DNA from: Parvibaculum sp049651025
GTDB lineage: Bacteria > Pseudomonadota > Alphaproteobacteria > Parvibaculales > Parvibaculaceae
Direction: 5' to 3'
DNA: 56,679 bases
NCBI RefSeq assembly: GCF_049651025.1
Contig: NZ_JBASBH010000058.1
Coordinates: 1-56,679 of the forward strand
Shown: positions 33,587 through 42,009 of the stretch, piece after piece
Layout: the number at the start of each line of letters is the position of its first letter
How positions within the stretch are numbered: the first letter of the stretch is position 1
The notes under the pieces: model-generated
What the model saw: only the letters and a program-made list of their open reading frames with translations
Databases searched by the model: none
Told to the model about the DNA's origin: nothing
Position numbers and translations under genes: made by a program

Positions 33587-34213
33587 TCAGATCCCCCGCC
33601 CTTCAACATCGGTGGACAGTCTTTTCTCCGCCTGCATCGCATTGTCGAGCCAGGGATTGATCGCAAGCGCGCGGCGGAAAACTTCCAGCGCGCCCTTCTT
33701 GTCGCCAAGCTCCTGCAACATGATCGCAAGCCCGCCCATGGCCGCAAAATGGCGCGGCTCCAGCCGCAGCACATGCTCCAGATCTTTCAGCGCCGCGGAG
33801 TAATCGTCCTTGAGATAGTAGATGGCAGCCCGCTTGTTCCAGCCCTCGGCAAAGCCGGGAGCGAGCATCACGACCTCGTTGAAATAGAAAAGCGCGCGGT
33901 CATAGTCCTTCTGCCCGAAGGCTTCGAGGCCACGCCCCATGAGAATGTCGATGCTGGGACTGCCCGACTGAAGCCAGACCTTCTGAATGGCGGCTTCAAT
34001 GGCTTTGCCTTCCTCCGCACTGCGCGCTTTGGCGAGATCAGCAAAGAGCGCGTCGAGCACAGCGCCGCGCGGCGGCCGGTCCTGTTCCTTGGTAGTGGGC
34101 GGCGGCGGCGCCACTTCCGCCCGAACACTCGCGCTCCCTGTCGCGCAGATAACCGACGCAAACAAAAGGGAAGCGGCAAATCTATGAAAGCGAGTGGCCA
34201 TACGCACAAGCAT
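33587..34213 (-). CDS. Exported TPR-repeat protein
   Basis: A 208-residue protein with a signal peptide (cleavage near VRAEVA) and three to four tetratricopeptide repeats in its C-terminal half. Examples are AFGQKDYDRALFYFNEVVML, KDDYSAALKDLEHVLRLEP and LGDKKGALEVFRRALAINP. Such periplasmic proteins act as scaffolds. The start is uncertain; a Met four codons later is possible. It immediately precedes the anchored hydrolase gene, and the two may work together. Confidence 0.82.
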   Translation of the reverse strand: MLVRMATRFHRFAASLLFASVICATGSASVRAEVAPPPPTTKEQDRPPRGAVLDALFADLAKARSAEEGKAIEAAIQKVWLQSGSPSIDILMGRGLEAFGQKDYDRALFYFNEVVMLAPGFAEGWNKRAAIYYLKDDYSAALKDLEHVLRLEPRHFAAMGGLAIMLQELGDKKGALEVFRRALAINPWLDNAMQAEKRLSTDVEGRGI

Positions 34214-34249
34214 AGGCGCAGGCCCGATTCCGGCCAAGAGGCGTGACGC

Positions 34250-35305
34250 TCAGACGTTCATATCCTGGCGCGTGCAGCCGTCGAATTCGGTGATGAAATC
34301 GGCCCCGAAAGCGAGCGACGGCGTCTGAAATCCCGGTTGCACCTCGCCCGCAAGCGCCCGGCGGACGATTTCGAGGCTGGTCATCGCGGTCAGCGTATAG
34401 CCTTCCGGCGTCTGCAAGCGCGACACGACCTTGTCGCCGCCAATATTGCGCGCCTCGCCGACAAGAACGGCATAGCCTTCGCGCCGCTCGGCATCGCTCG
34501 GCCCTTCCGGCTGCTGATCGATCTGTGCCTTGAGCTTGCGCTGCATGAAGCCGAGGCTGGCAACCCAGCGCTTGAAGCCGCCAAGCGCCGCCATCTGTTC
34601 AAGCTGAAGGCTGGCCTCGAAATAGACCGTGATGTGAGGAATGCCGGTCGAGTGAAACGCGGTCGCGACATCGCCCCAGCCGATCGCGATCGAATGGCGT
34701 GGGCCATGACCGAAATCGAATTCGGCGCGCGGCGGCGTGTTCAATGAAACAATGCGCCCGTCGCGGCGCACGCGCGTACCCTTGCCCACACTCTCGACGC
34801 CCGTCTTGGCGGTGCCGCGCGACATGTGCCCGAGACCGGAAATCGCCAGCGTCAACTCAACCGCATCGGGCATGCGCGCTTTCATGTGCGCGGCAAGGCA
34901 ATCGCTCGGCACGACGTCGAAGCCGACGCCGGGCATGACCATGATGCCGACCTGCTTTGCCTCGACGTCACGCGCAGCACATGCCTCGAAAACATCGATC
35001 TCGCCGGTAATGTCGAGATAATGCGTGCCGGTGCGCATGCATGCATCAAGCATGGGCTTTGATGTTTCTGAAAAGGGACCGGCGGTGTGCAGGACCACAT
35101 CGACTTCGGACAGCGCATCGACCAGCGCGGCCGTATCGGAAAGCTCGAAGGCGCGAAACTCAAAACCATGCTGTCCGGCGACGGATTTCAACCGCGCCTC
35201 GTTGCGGCCCGCAAGCAAGGGCTGCATGCCGAGCGCCTTGGCGGTGCGGGCGACAAGCTTGCCCGTATACCCGGTCGCGCCGTAGATCATGAATTTGCCG
35301 CTCAT
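34250..35305 (-). CDS. Saccharopine dehydrogenase-like oxidoreductase
   Basis: A 351-residue NAD(P)-binding protein. The N-terminal Rossmann motif MIYGATGYTGKLVA is followed by VVLHTAGPFSET and DITGE, the pattern of saccharopine-dehydrogenase-like reductases that include mycobacterial trans-acting enoyl reductases. It is shorter than true saccharopine dehydrogenase, and the neighbours are not lysine genes, so a lipid or polyketide reductase role is more likely. It is separated by 36 bases from the TPR gene, both on the minus strand. Confidence 0.82.
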   Translation of the reverse strand: MSGKFMIYGATGYTGKLVARTAKALGMQPLLAGRNEARLKSVAGQHGFEFRAFELSDTAALVDALSEVDVVLHTAGPFSETSKPMLDACMRTGTHYLDITGEIDVFEACAARDVEAKQVGIMVMPGVGFDVVPSDCLAAHMKARMPDAVELTLAISGLGHMSRGTAKTGVESVGKGTRVRRDGRIVSLNTPPRAEFDFGHGPRHSIAIGWGDVATAFHSTGIPHITVYFEASLQLEQMAALGGFKRWVASLGFMQRKLKAQIDQQPEGPSDAERREGYAVLVGEARNIGGDKVVSRLQTPEGYTLTAMTSLEIVRRALAGEVQPGFQTPSLAFGADFITEFDGCTRQDMNV

Positions 35306-35359
35306 CGATCCTCCGATTGTCGCCGATCTCCTGCCCCGAACAACTATAGCGGCTTTTGT

Positions 35360-35974
35360 TCAGCCGATAAGGCCGAGCCTCGTCAGGTCGCGTCCCAGTG
35401 CTACAGCGTCGCTGAAATGATGAGTCGCAAAGCCGAGTTTCGCCGCCGCCTCGATATTGGCATGCGAGTCGTCAATGAAAAGCGCATGCTGAGGAATGAG
35501 CCCCGACCGCTCGATCAGAATCTCGAAAATGCGCGGATCGGGCTTGATGACGCCCTCATCGCCCGAAACCACCGTCGTTTCGAACCGCTGCAATTCGGGA
35601 TAGACGTCACAAAGATAAATGAAGATGTCGCTCGGCATATTGGTCAGGCCGTGGAGTCGCACGCCGCTGTCGCCGAGTCGATGGAGAAGATCGACGGTGC
35701 CGGGAACGCGACCCGGGATCATTTCGGCGTAACGCCCCCGCCACATGTCGATGAGCGCGGCATGATCGGGATGCACGGCTTTCAGCTTTGTCGCATTTTC
35801 CTCGAACGAGACGCCGTAATCATGCGCGAGATGCCAGTCGAGCGTGCAGACCTCGGCGAGGAATCGCTCCACCTCAGCCTCACTGGCGAACACCTTGCGG
35901 TAAAGGTGTCGCGGGTCCCAGCCGATCAGCACATTGCCGATATCGAAGACGACCGTATCCAGCGCGCCGCTCAT
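35360..35974 (-). CDS. HAD-family phosphatase, YihX-like
   Basis: A 204-residue HAD hydrolase. Motif I is VVFDIGNVLIGWD with nucleophile Asp11; the usual second Asp is Gly, as in the YihX group. Motif II is GLTNMP, motif III lies around KPDPRIFE, and motif IV is FIDDSHANIEAA. The substrate is probably a sugar phosphate. GGGGGG lies just before the ATG. It starts about 20 bases after the rpmJ terminator. Confidence 0.87.
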   Translation of the reverse strand: MSGALDTVVFDIGNVLIGWDPRHLYRKVFASEAEVERFLAEVCTLDWHLAHDYGVSFEENATKLKAVHPDHAALIDMWRGRYAEMIPGRVPGTVDLLHRLGDSGVRLHGLTNMPSDIFIYLCDVYPELQRFETTVVSGDEGVIKPDPRIFEILIERSGLIPQHALFIDDSHANIEAAAKLGFATHHFSDAVALGRDLTRLGLIG

Positions 35975-35994
35975 TTACCCCCCAAAAACGAAAA

Positions 35995-36016
35995 GGCCGC
36001 ACCCAAAGGCGCGGCC
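35995..36016 (-). terminator. Terminator of rpmJ
   Basis: On the minus strand GGCCGCGCC pairs with GGTGCGGCC (one G-U) around TTTG, followed by TTTTCGTTTTT. It lies 54 bases after the rpmJ stop. Confidence 0.88.
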
Positions 36017-36069
36017 AAAATTCGATAGATGATCGCGGACCTGAAAGGCGCGCGAGCGATCCCCATGCT

Positions 36070-36195
36070 TCAGCCCTGGCGAGCCTTGAAGCGCGGGTTC
36101 GTCTTGTTGATGATGTAAACGCGGCCCTTGCGACGCACAACGCGGTTGTCGCGATGACGAAGGCGGAGCGATTTCAAAGAGTTACGGACTTTCAT
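36070..36195 (-). CDS. rpmJ: Ribosomal protein L36
   Basis: A 41-residue protein: MKVRNSLKSLRLRHRDNRVV, then RRKGRVYIINKTNPRFKARQ, then G. This is the longer, zinc-ligand-free form of L36 that is standard in many alphaproteobacteria, coded away from the ribosomal operons. AAGG lies eight bases before the ATG. It is a single-gene unit with a strong terminator. Confidence 0.96.
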   Translation of the reverse strand: MKVRNSLKSLRLRHRDNRVVRRKGRVYIINKTNPRFKARQG

Positions 36196-36329
36196 GGCGA
36201 AACCTTCGGGACCAAAATCTGCGATGGGCCTGCTCTCCGAGAGGAGAGAGGACGAAGAAAAGGTGTGCGATCGGCCATAGGCCCCGCAACCGGTCTCGCC
36301 GGAACACCCTTGAACTGGCGCGGAACCTA

Positions 36330-36347
36330 AGGGGCGCAGCCGCCCCT
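36330..36347. repeat. Hairpin between rpmJ and hydrolase gene
   Basis: Arms AGGGGCG and CGCCCCT around CAGC, perfect over 7 bp, in the 266-base gap between divergent rpmJ and the hydrolase. There is no T-run. It may be a leader structure or the trace of an older terminator. Confidence 0.4.
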
Positions 36348-36461
36348 GTCAACCCGAGTCGGGAGGCACTTTTCTATGGCCTGAAATCGGGTTAGACCAT
36401 CACCAACCCAAAATTGGCGCAGGCGTCATTTTCGTCGCCTGCCAACGGAATTCAGTGACAA

Positions 36462-37469
36462 ATGGCGTATGAAAAGCCCCAGAACTACCTGACGGAACCG
36501 GCCGCGCGCTCGCTTCCCGACGAAGACATGATGCACCACCAGCCGCAATGGTTCCGCGAAGCGCTGGCCGCTCCCCGCGAAAGCCGCCGTGTGATGGTCG
36601 ATGGCGCAAATATCCACTACCTGCGCTGGGGCAATAATGATCCCAAGCGCCCGGGCATTCTTTTCGTTCACGGTAACGGCGCGCATGCCTTCTGGTTCGC
36701 CTTCATCGCCCCCTTGCTGACCCACCGCTATAATGTGGCCTCCATGGACCTTGGAGGCATGGGCGACAGCGACTGGCGCGAGCATTATTCCCGCGACAGC
36801 TTCGCTCACGAAATCGGCGCGGTCGCCTTTGACGCGGGCCTCGGCCCCAAACCCGTCATTGTCGGCCATTCCTTTGGCGGCTTCACGACGCTGATGGCGG
36901 GCAACCACTATAGCGACCGGCTCGGCGGCCTGATTCTCGCCGACTTCACCGTGCGCTCGCCCGAAACCGCGCGCGAATGGTTCCTCGACGGCCCCGTCCG
37001 CAGGCCGACGCGCATCTATCCCGACTTCGAGACGGCAAAGGCACGCTTTCGCCTTGCCCCTCTCCAGCCTTGCGCGAATGGCTTTATCGTCGACTATATC
37101 GGCGGGCTCAGCCTGCGCGAGGTGAAGATCGGCGACAATCCGGGTCGCCGTCCCTCAAACGAGGCGGGCTGGACCTGGAAGTTCGACGCCGAAATCTTCA
37201 ACGGACTGCGCATGGGCAACGATCACGCGGATATCTATGCAAAGCTCGCCTGCCCGGCTGCGACGGTCTTCGGCCTTGAGAGCAAGGATTACGAGCCGGC
37301 CTCGGTGGACTTTCTGCGCAGCCTCACGCCCGACAGGCCGGTTTTCACCGTGCCGGGCGCGCAGCACCACATCATGCTCGACCAGCCCCATGCTTTCGCG
37401 GCGGTTGTCGGCAGTTTGATGGCGCAATGGGAGGCCGACGGCGCGCTCGGCCCCATCTCGCATGGATGA
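36462..37469 (+). CDS. Alpha/beta hydrolase, paralogue of 3750-4721
   Basis: A 335-residue alpha/beta hydrolase with VHGNGAHAFW (residues ~69-78), GMGDSDWRE, nucleophile Ser137 in GHSFGGF and the His region QHHIMLDQPHAF. It shares long blocks with the hydrolase at 3750-4721, including the insert GWTWKFD, so the two come from a duplication within the same subfamily. The substrate is unknown; ester or thioester bonds of lipophilic compounds fit the neighbourhood. It overlaps the next gene by eight bases. Confidence 0.88.
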   Translation: MAYEKPQNYLTEPAARSLPDEDMMHHQPQWFREALAAPRESRRVMVDGANIHYLRWGNNDPKRPGILFVHGNGAHAFWFAFIAPLLTHRYNVASMDLGGMGDSDWREHYSRDSFAHEIGAVAFDAGLGPKPVIVGHSFGGFTTLMAGNHYSDRLGGLILADFTVRSPETAREWFLDGPVRRPTRIYPDFETAKARFRLAPLQPCANGFIVDYIGGLSLREVKIGDNPGRRPSNEAGWTWKFDAEIFNGLRMGNDHADIYAKLACPAATVFGLESKDYEPASVDFLRSLTPDRPVFTVPGAQHHIMLDQPHAFAAVVGSLMAQWEADGALGPISHG

Positions 37470-37677
37470 GGGGCTGACCCTCATCCCCACTCTCGCGATC
37501 ATCGCCGTATCGATCGCAGCGGTCGCTCTTCTTTTGTTTCTGGAAAAACGACCTCAGGAATTTGGCCGCGTGCGCTTTCCGCTCACGCCGTTCCTGTTCC
37601 TGGCGATCATGATCGTGATCGTCATGTCCGCGCACCTGCTGACGCTGGCAGGTGCGCCCAAGCATGGCCGCTACTGA
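37462..37677 (+). CDS. Small two-helix membrane protein
   Basis: A 71-residue protein with hydrophobic helices at ~6-27 and ~43-63. I do not recognise a family. Its start lies within the end of the hydrolase gene (8-base overlap), so they are coupled. It overlaps the convergent MFS gene by seven bases. Confidence 0.7.
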   Translation: MDEGLTLIPTLAIIAVSIAAVALLLFLEKRPQEFGRVRFPLTPFLFLAIMIVIVMSAHLLTLAGAPKHGRY

Positions 37678-39008
37678 AGCCCGATTCCCTCTTCCTCGTC
37701 TTCGTAATCGTCCGCCGACTGGTTGAGGTCTTTCATCGCCGGATGGAAGAGCGCGAAGGCGAGAATGATGATGACCAGCAGCGCGCCGACCATGAACGGC
37801 GCCTGATGCATCCGGTCGTAGATATTGAAGCCGATGAACGAGTTGAGAAAGATGAACGGCGTCAGGATCATGCCCGTCGCCGAGGTGCCGCTGATGAAAC
37901 CCGCCATCGCGCCCTGATCGCGGCGCGACACCGAGAGCGAGGCGCCTGCCTGCAAGCCGGGGCGCAACATGCCAAAGCCGAAGCCGGCCAGCGTCAATGC
38001 CGTGACCAGCACGCCATATGAGCTGCCGATGATGAGGCCGGCATAGGAAAAGATCATGACGACAGAGCCCCAGCGCAGCAGGAACTGCACCGAGAGATTG
38101 AAGCGCTGAATGAGCCCGATCTGGGCAAAGAGCGCCGAAATCGCCATGGCCATGAGCCCGACGCTGACCATCTGCGTCGCATCGTCGAGTTCAAGCTTCA
38201 GAATGTCGATGAAGTAGAAGGCACAGAGCTGCATGATGATCGTCTGCGCGAAACTGATGATGACGCTGGCGATAACCCAGGGCAGCGCGCGCTTGTCGTA
38301 CCATTTCAGCGTCGCGCGCTTGGCCTGCTGCTTCGCGGAAACCCGATGCGAGGGCCGCGTGCGCTCGGGCAGATAAAACCAGATCAGCCCGACGCTGACA
38401 TAGGCAAGCGCCGCCACGGCAAAGAAGGGCGCGACAAGGTGAATTTCTGCAAAGGCAGCCGCAACGCCCGGCCCGATGGCCGTGCCGATGCCGAAGGCCG
38501 CGCCTAGCGAAGCGACACCGGCGGCGCGCTCGCCCCGCGTCGTGCGGTCGGCGACATAGGCCTGAGCCGCCGAACCATTGCCCGAGCCGAAGCCGCCAAA
38601 GATGGCGCGCGACAGCATGAGCAATGGGAAAACGATGGTGAGCGACAACCAGCCCCACAAGCCGACAAGCACCAGAAAGGCGAAGATCGTCGTTGAGACG
38701 GCAAAGGCGCTCAGGCCGAGAAGCATGATGGGCTTGCGGCCCACAATGTCGCTGCGCCGACCCCAGAAGGGACTGGTGATGATCCAGAGAAACGACGAGA
38801 GCGAATAGATCATCGTCGTTTCGAACTCGCTCATGCCGAGGCGGCGCGCAATGGGCGGCAGCACGGCGTAAACGAGGGTCTGTCCCATGCCGCCTGCAAG
38901 CTGGCAAAGAAACAGAATCTGGAAGGCGCGTTTCCGCTCGGCAGGCGTCGTCAACGTGCCGCTGATGGTCGCTACTTCGTTGGAGTCTTGATCTGGATTG
39001 GCCGACAT
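37671..39008 (-). CDS. MFS transporter
   Basis: A 445-residue major facilitator with twelve predicted helices. The loop 2-3 motif reads GRRSDIVGRKPIM (the G-x-x-x-D-x-x-G-R-K-like signature), and the central loop is basic (KQQAKRATLKWYDKR). It ends in an acidic tail (DDYEDEEEG). It is a drug or metabolite:H+ antiporter of unknown substrate. The divergent neighbour is the acyl-CoA dehydrogenase. Confidence 0.88.
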   Translation of the reverse strand: MSANPDQDSNEVATISGTLTTPAERKRAFQILFLCQLAGGMGQTLVYAVLPPIARRLGMSEFETTMIYSLSSFLWIITSPFWGRRSDIVGRKPIMLLGLSAFAVSTTIFAFLVLVGLWGWLSLTIVFPLLMLSRAIFGGFGSGNGSAAQAYVADRTTRGERAAGVASLGAAFGIGTAIGPGVAAAFAEIHLVAPFFAVAALAYVSVGLIWFYLPERTRPSHRVSAKQQAKRATLKWYDKRALPWVIASVIISFAQTIIMQLCAFYFIDILKLELDDATQMVSVGLMAMAISALFAQIGLIQRFNLSVQFLLRWGSVVMIFSYAGLIIGSSYGVLVTALTLAGFGFGMLRPGLQAGASLSVSRRDQGAMAGFISGTSATGMILTPFIFLNSFIGFNIYDRMHQAPFMVGALLVIIILAFALFHPAMKDLNQSADDYEDEEEGIGLQ

Positions 39009-39172
39009 GGGGCCCGCACCGGCCTTTTTCTAAATTCGACGCCCAGATGTACGTGAAACTTCCATGCCCGCCAATGGGGGACGCGACGTATTTGAGGCAC
39101 CTCACTGTGCATTTTTGACATATGGCTCACCGGGCATAGTCTTTCGCGATAAAGACATTGGGGGAGATATCG

Positions 39173-40408
39173 ATGGACCTGTCCTTGAGCACCAAAGACA
39201 CCGCATTCCGCGATGAGGTGCGCCGCTTTCTGGACGAAAAGCTGACGCCGGAATTGCGCGAAACCGGAGCGCTGATGACCAGCGTCTATGCCGATTACGA
39301 AACGACCATGACCTGGCACAAGACGCTTTACGAAAAGGGCTGGGTCGCGCCCGCATGGCCCGTCGAATATGGCGGCTGCGACTGGTCGATTGCCCAGCAT
39401 TATATTTTCTCAAGCGAGCTTTCAGCGGCGGGCGCACCCTCGCTCTCGCCGATGGGGCTTGGCATGTGCGGCCCGGTTCTGATCGGTTACGGCACACCGG
39501 AGCAAAAGGCCTTCTACCTGCCGCGCATGCTCGACGGGTCCGATTTCTGGTGTCAGGGCTATTCCGAACCCGGCTCAGGCTCCGACCTTGCCAGCCTGCA
39601 GATGAGCGCCGTCGATATGGGCGATCATTTCCTCTGCAACGGTCAGAAGATCTGGACGACCCATGCCAACTACGCCAACCGCATTTTCAATCTGGTGCGA
39701 ACCTCGAAAGAGGATATTCCCCAGCGCGGCATCACCTTCCTGCTGATCGACATGGATACGCCCGGCGTCAAGGTCGAGCCGCTCATCATGCTGTCGGGCG
39801 AGCATATCCAGAACCAGGTCTTCTTCACCGATGTGAAGGTTCCCAAGGCCAATGTCGTGGGCAAGGTCGGCGACGGCTGGACGGTGGCGAAATATCTGAT
39901 GCAGTTCGAGCGCGGCGGCCACGCCTATGCGCCGGGGCTGACGACGCGCCTGAACCGCATCCGCGCCATCGCAGAGGCGGAACGCACAGGCGACGGCATG
40001 AAGCTGATCGACGAGCCGGACTTCGCCTCGAAGATCGCAGCCGCCAATGTCGAAATCTCGGCGCTTGAATTCACCGAACATCGCATCATGTCGGCGCTGT
40101 CGAATGGCGAAGCGCCGGGCGCGGAATCCTCGCTGCTGAAAACGCGCGGCACGGAGATTTCACAACGCCTGACGGAACTCGCAATCGAAGCGGTCGCCGC
40201 CTATGCGATGCCCTACCAGCCCCATGCGACACGGCCGGGCGGCCCCGTGCCGGGCTTCGTCGCGCCCAAGGGCAACGAAACGCCCATCGGCCCCAAATAC
40301 AGCCTGCCGGTGATGGCGAAATATCTCAACGACCGCGCAGGCTCGATCTATGCGGGTACCAATGAAGTTCAGCGCAACATCATGGCGAAAGCCGTCCTCG
40401 GTCTCTGA
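39173..40408 (+). CDS. Acyl-CoA dehydrogenase
   Basis: A 411-residue flavin enzyme. YSEPGSGSDLASLQ and KIWTTHANYAN are the FAD/substrate signature of the middle beta domain, and the C-terminal helix has YAGTNEVQRNIMAK. It oxidises an acyl-CoA to the enoyl form. The true start is the ATG at 39173, with GGGGGAG upstream. It belongs to the large class used for unusual or cyclic acyl groups rather than a strict FadE; its exact substrate is unknown. A hairpin at 40422 follows. Confidence 0.92.
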   Translation: MDLSLSTKDTAFRDEVRRFLDEKLTPELRETGALMTSVYADYETTMTWHKTLYEKGWVAPAWPVEYGGCDWSIAQHYIFSSELSAAGAPSLSPMGLGMCGPVLIGYGTPEQKAFYLPRMLDGSDFWCQGYSEPGSGSDLASLQMSAVDMGDHFLCNGQKIWTTHANYANRIFNLVRTSKEDIPQRGITFLLIDMDTPGVKVEPLIMLSGEHIQNQVFFTDVKVPKANVVGKVGDGWTVAKYLMQFERGGHAYAPGLTTRLNRIRAIAEAERTGDGMKLIDEPDFASKIAAANVEISALEFTEHRIMSALSNGEAPGAESSLLKTRGTEISQRLTELAIEAVAAYAMPYQPHATRPGGPVPGFVAPKGNETPIGPKYSLPVMAKYLNDRAGSIYAGTNEVQRNIMAKAVLGL

Positions 40409-40421
40409 GCGACATTTGCAG

Positions 40422-40455
40422 CGTTGAGCGGCGGCACCTAGACTGCCGCTCAACG
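40422..40455 (+). terminator. Terminator-like inverted repeat after the acyl-CoA dehydrogenase
   Basis: Eleven-base arms CGTTGAGCGGC and GCCGCTCAACG flank a 12-base loop, 14 bases past the stop. The following sequence (TCATTTCC) is only weakly T-rich, so read-through into the nitroreductase is possible. Confidence 0.55.
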
Positions 40456-40479
40456 TCATTTCCTGTTGGAGTTTCCTTC

Positions 40480-41151
40480 ATGCATCTCGATGAAGCCTTG
40501 CGCGCGCGCAAATCCGTTCGCGCGTTCAAGCCCGATCCTGTTCCGCTCACCCTTGTAAAAGAAATCCTCGAAGCCGCCTCCCGCTCGCCGTCAGGCACCA
40601 ATATCCAGCCGTGGAAAGTGCATGTGGTCGCGGGCGAGGTGCGCCGCCAGCTCGAAGCCGAAGTGCTCGCCCATCGCGAAACGAACCCGGCAGATGCCGC
40701 AGCCGAATTCGCCCGCACCTCGAAGCGCAAGGAGCCTTACACCTCGCGCATGCGCAAGCTCGGCAAGGACATGTATTCGCTGATCGGAATTCCGAAAGGC
40801 GACCAGGCGGCGAACTGGGCGCAATGGGGCCGCAACTACAAATTCTTCGATGCGCCGGTCGGCCTGATTTTCACCATCGACAAAGATCTCGATGCGATGA
40901 GCTTTCTCGACATCGGAATGTTCATGCAGTCGCTGATGCTGGCGGCGAAAGTGCGCGGCCTCGACACTTGCGCGCAAGGCGCCTGGAACAACTACTGGAC
41001 CGCGACGCGCCGCGTGTTGAACGTGTCGGATGACGAATACATCATCTGCGGCATCTCACTCGGCTATGAAGATGAAACCTCGCCGGTCAATACGCTCATC
41101 TCCGAGCGTGAGCCCGTGGAAAGCTTCGCGACGTTTCACGGATTTGAATGA
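40480..41151 (+). CDS. Nitroreductase-family protein
   Basis: A 223-residue FMN-dependent nitroreductase-like enzyme. The N-terminal ARKSVRAFKPDPVP and SRSPSGTNIQPW bind the FMN phosphate, and the C-terminal IICGISLGYEDE closes the site. It reduces quinones, nitro groups or related acceptors with NAD(P)H. The gene lies 71 bases after the acyl-CoA dehydrogenase, with a GGAG-like site before its ATG. It ends one base before the stop of the convergent small gene. Confidence 0.9.
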   Translation: MHLDEALRARKSVRAFKPDPVPLTLVKEILEAASRSPSGTNIQPWKVHVVAGEVRRQLEAEVLAHRETNPADAAAEFARTSKRKEPYTSRMRKLGKDMYSLIGIPKGDQAANWAQWGRNYKFFDAPVGLIFTIDKDLDAMSFLDIGMFMQSLMLAAKVRGLDTCAQGAWNNYWTATRRVLNVSDDEYIICGISLGYEDETSPVNTLISEREPVESFATFHGFE

Positions 41152-41457
41152 TCAGCGCGCGCGGGGCGCGGACAGTCGGGGAGCGAGTGGAACCTTAGCT
41201 GTCTGCGCCTTGTCGAGCGTGGTCTGCTCCTCATCCGGCGCGCTCATCACGAAAACGACGGGGCCTGACGGGCCGCTGAAAAGCGGCACGGAATCGGCGA
41301 TGCCGCCGCTGAGACCCGCTGTCGTGACTTCGCCCGCAATGTCGATCACGGTCGCGCCGGGCGCTATGGCGGCAGGCGTCTCCGCATAAGCCGCACCGCT
41401 GAAAGCGACGGCTGCGACCAATGACATTCCGATGATGCGGTTGAGGTGAACCATCAT
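41152..41457 (-). CDS. Small exported protein of unknown function
   Basis: A 101-residue protein with a signal peptide (IIGMSLVAAVAFSGAAYA) and a short mature part ending in a basic, Pro-rich tail (PLAPRLSAPRAR). No family was recognised. The start is one of two adjacent ATGs (41457 or 41454). It is convergent with the nitroreductase gene. Confidence 0.55.
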   Translation of the reverse strand: MMVHLNRIIGMSLVAAVAFSGAAYAETPAAIAPGATVIDIAGEVTTAGLSGGIADSVPLFSGPSGPVVFVMSAPDEEQTTLDKAQTAKVPLAPRLSAPRAR

Positions 41458-41592
41458 CCGAATATAGACCCTCTGCATCAACGTTCAAGGCAGGTGCGCA
41501 CCTGTTCACCGCTTCGCCTTGCCAAACAGCATCGCGCCGTTACTCTCGTTTGAACTGGCATCAACATCATACTGACCGAGAGGGAACCGATC

Positions 41593-42006
41593 ATGGCGGA
41601 ATATATGCGCCCGCTCCCGAAACCGACGCCTGAAACCCAGTCTTTCTGGGATGGCTGTCAGGCAGGGGAGTTACGCCTCCAGCGATGCACGGATTGCACG
41701 CACACATATTTCCCGCCTCGCGCCTTCTGCCCGGCCTGCTCGTCGCGTCAGGTTGAAACCTTCAAGGCGTCCGGCAAGGCGAGCCTTTACAGCTACGTCA
41801 TCAACCATCGCCCCCGCCCCGACTTCGGCGAGGCGCCGCACTCGATCGCGGTCGTCACGCTCGCCGAAGGTCCGCGCATGATGACGAACATCATCGACTG
41901 CCCGCAGACGCCGGAAGCGCTGATCCTCGACATGCCGCTCGAAGTCACATTCGAAAAGGCGAGCGAGACGATCAGCCTGCCGAAATTTCGCCCGGCAAAG
42001 GGGTAA
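41593..42006 (+). CDS. DUF35 zinc-ribbon/OB-fold protein
   Basis: A 137-residue protein with an N-terminal helix, a zinc ribbon (Cys32, Cys35, Cys46, Cys49) and a C-terminal OB fold: the DUF35 (ChsH2-C/Ltp-associated) arrangement. Such proteins bind acyl-CoA and form a complex with a thiolase-like partner. That partner is encoded three bases downstream. It probably serves fatty-acid, steroid or polyketide-like side-chain metabolism. Confidence 0.9.
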   Translation: MAEYMRPLPKPTPETQSFWDGCQAGELRLQRCTDCTHTYFPPRAFCPACSSRQVETFKASGKASLYSYVINHRPRPDFGEAPHSIAVVTLAEGPRMMTNIIDCPQTPEALILDMPLEVTFEKASETISLPKFRPAKG

Positions 42007-42009
42007 GAC

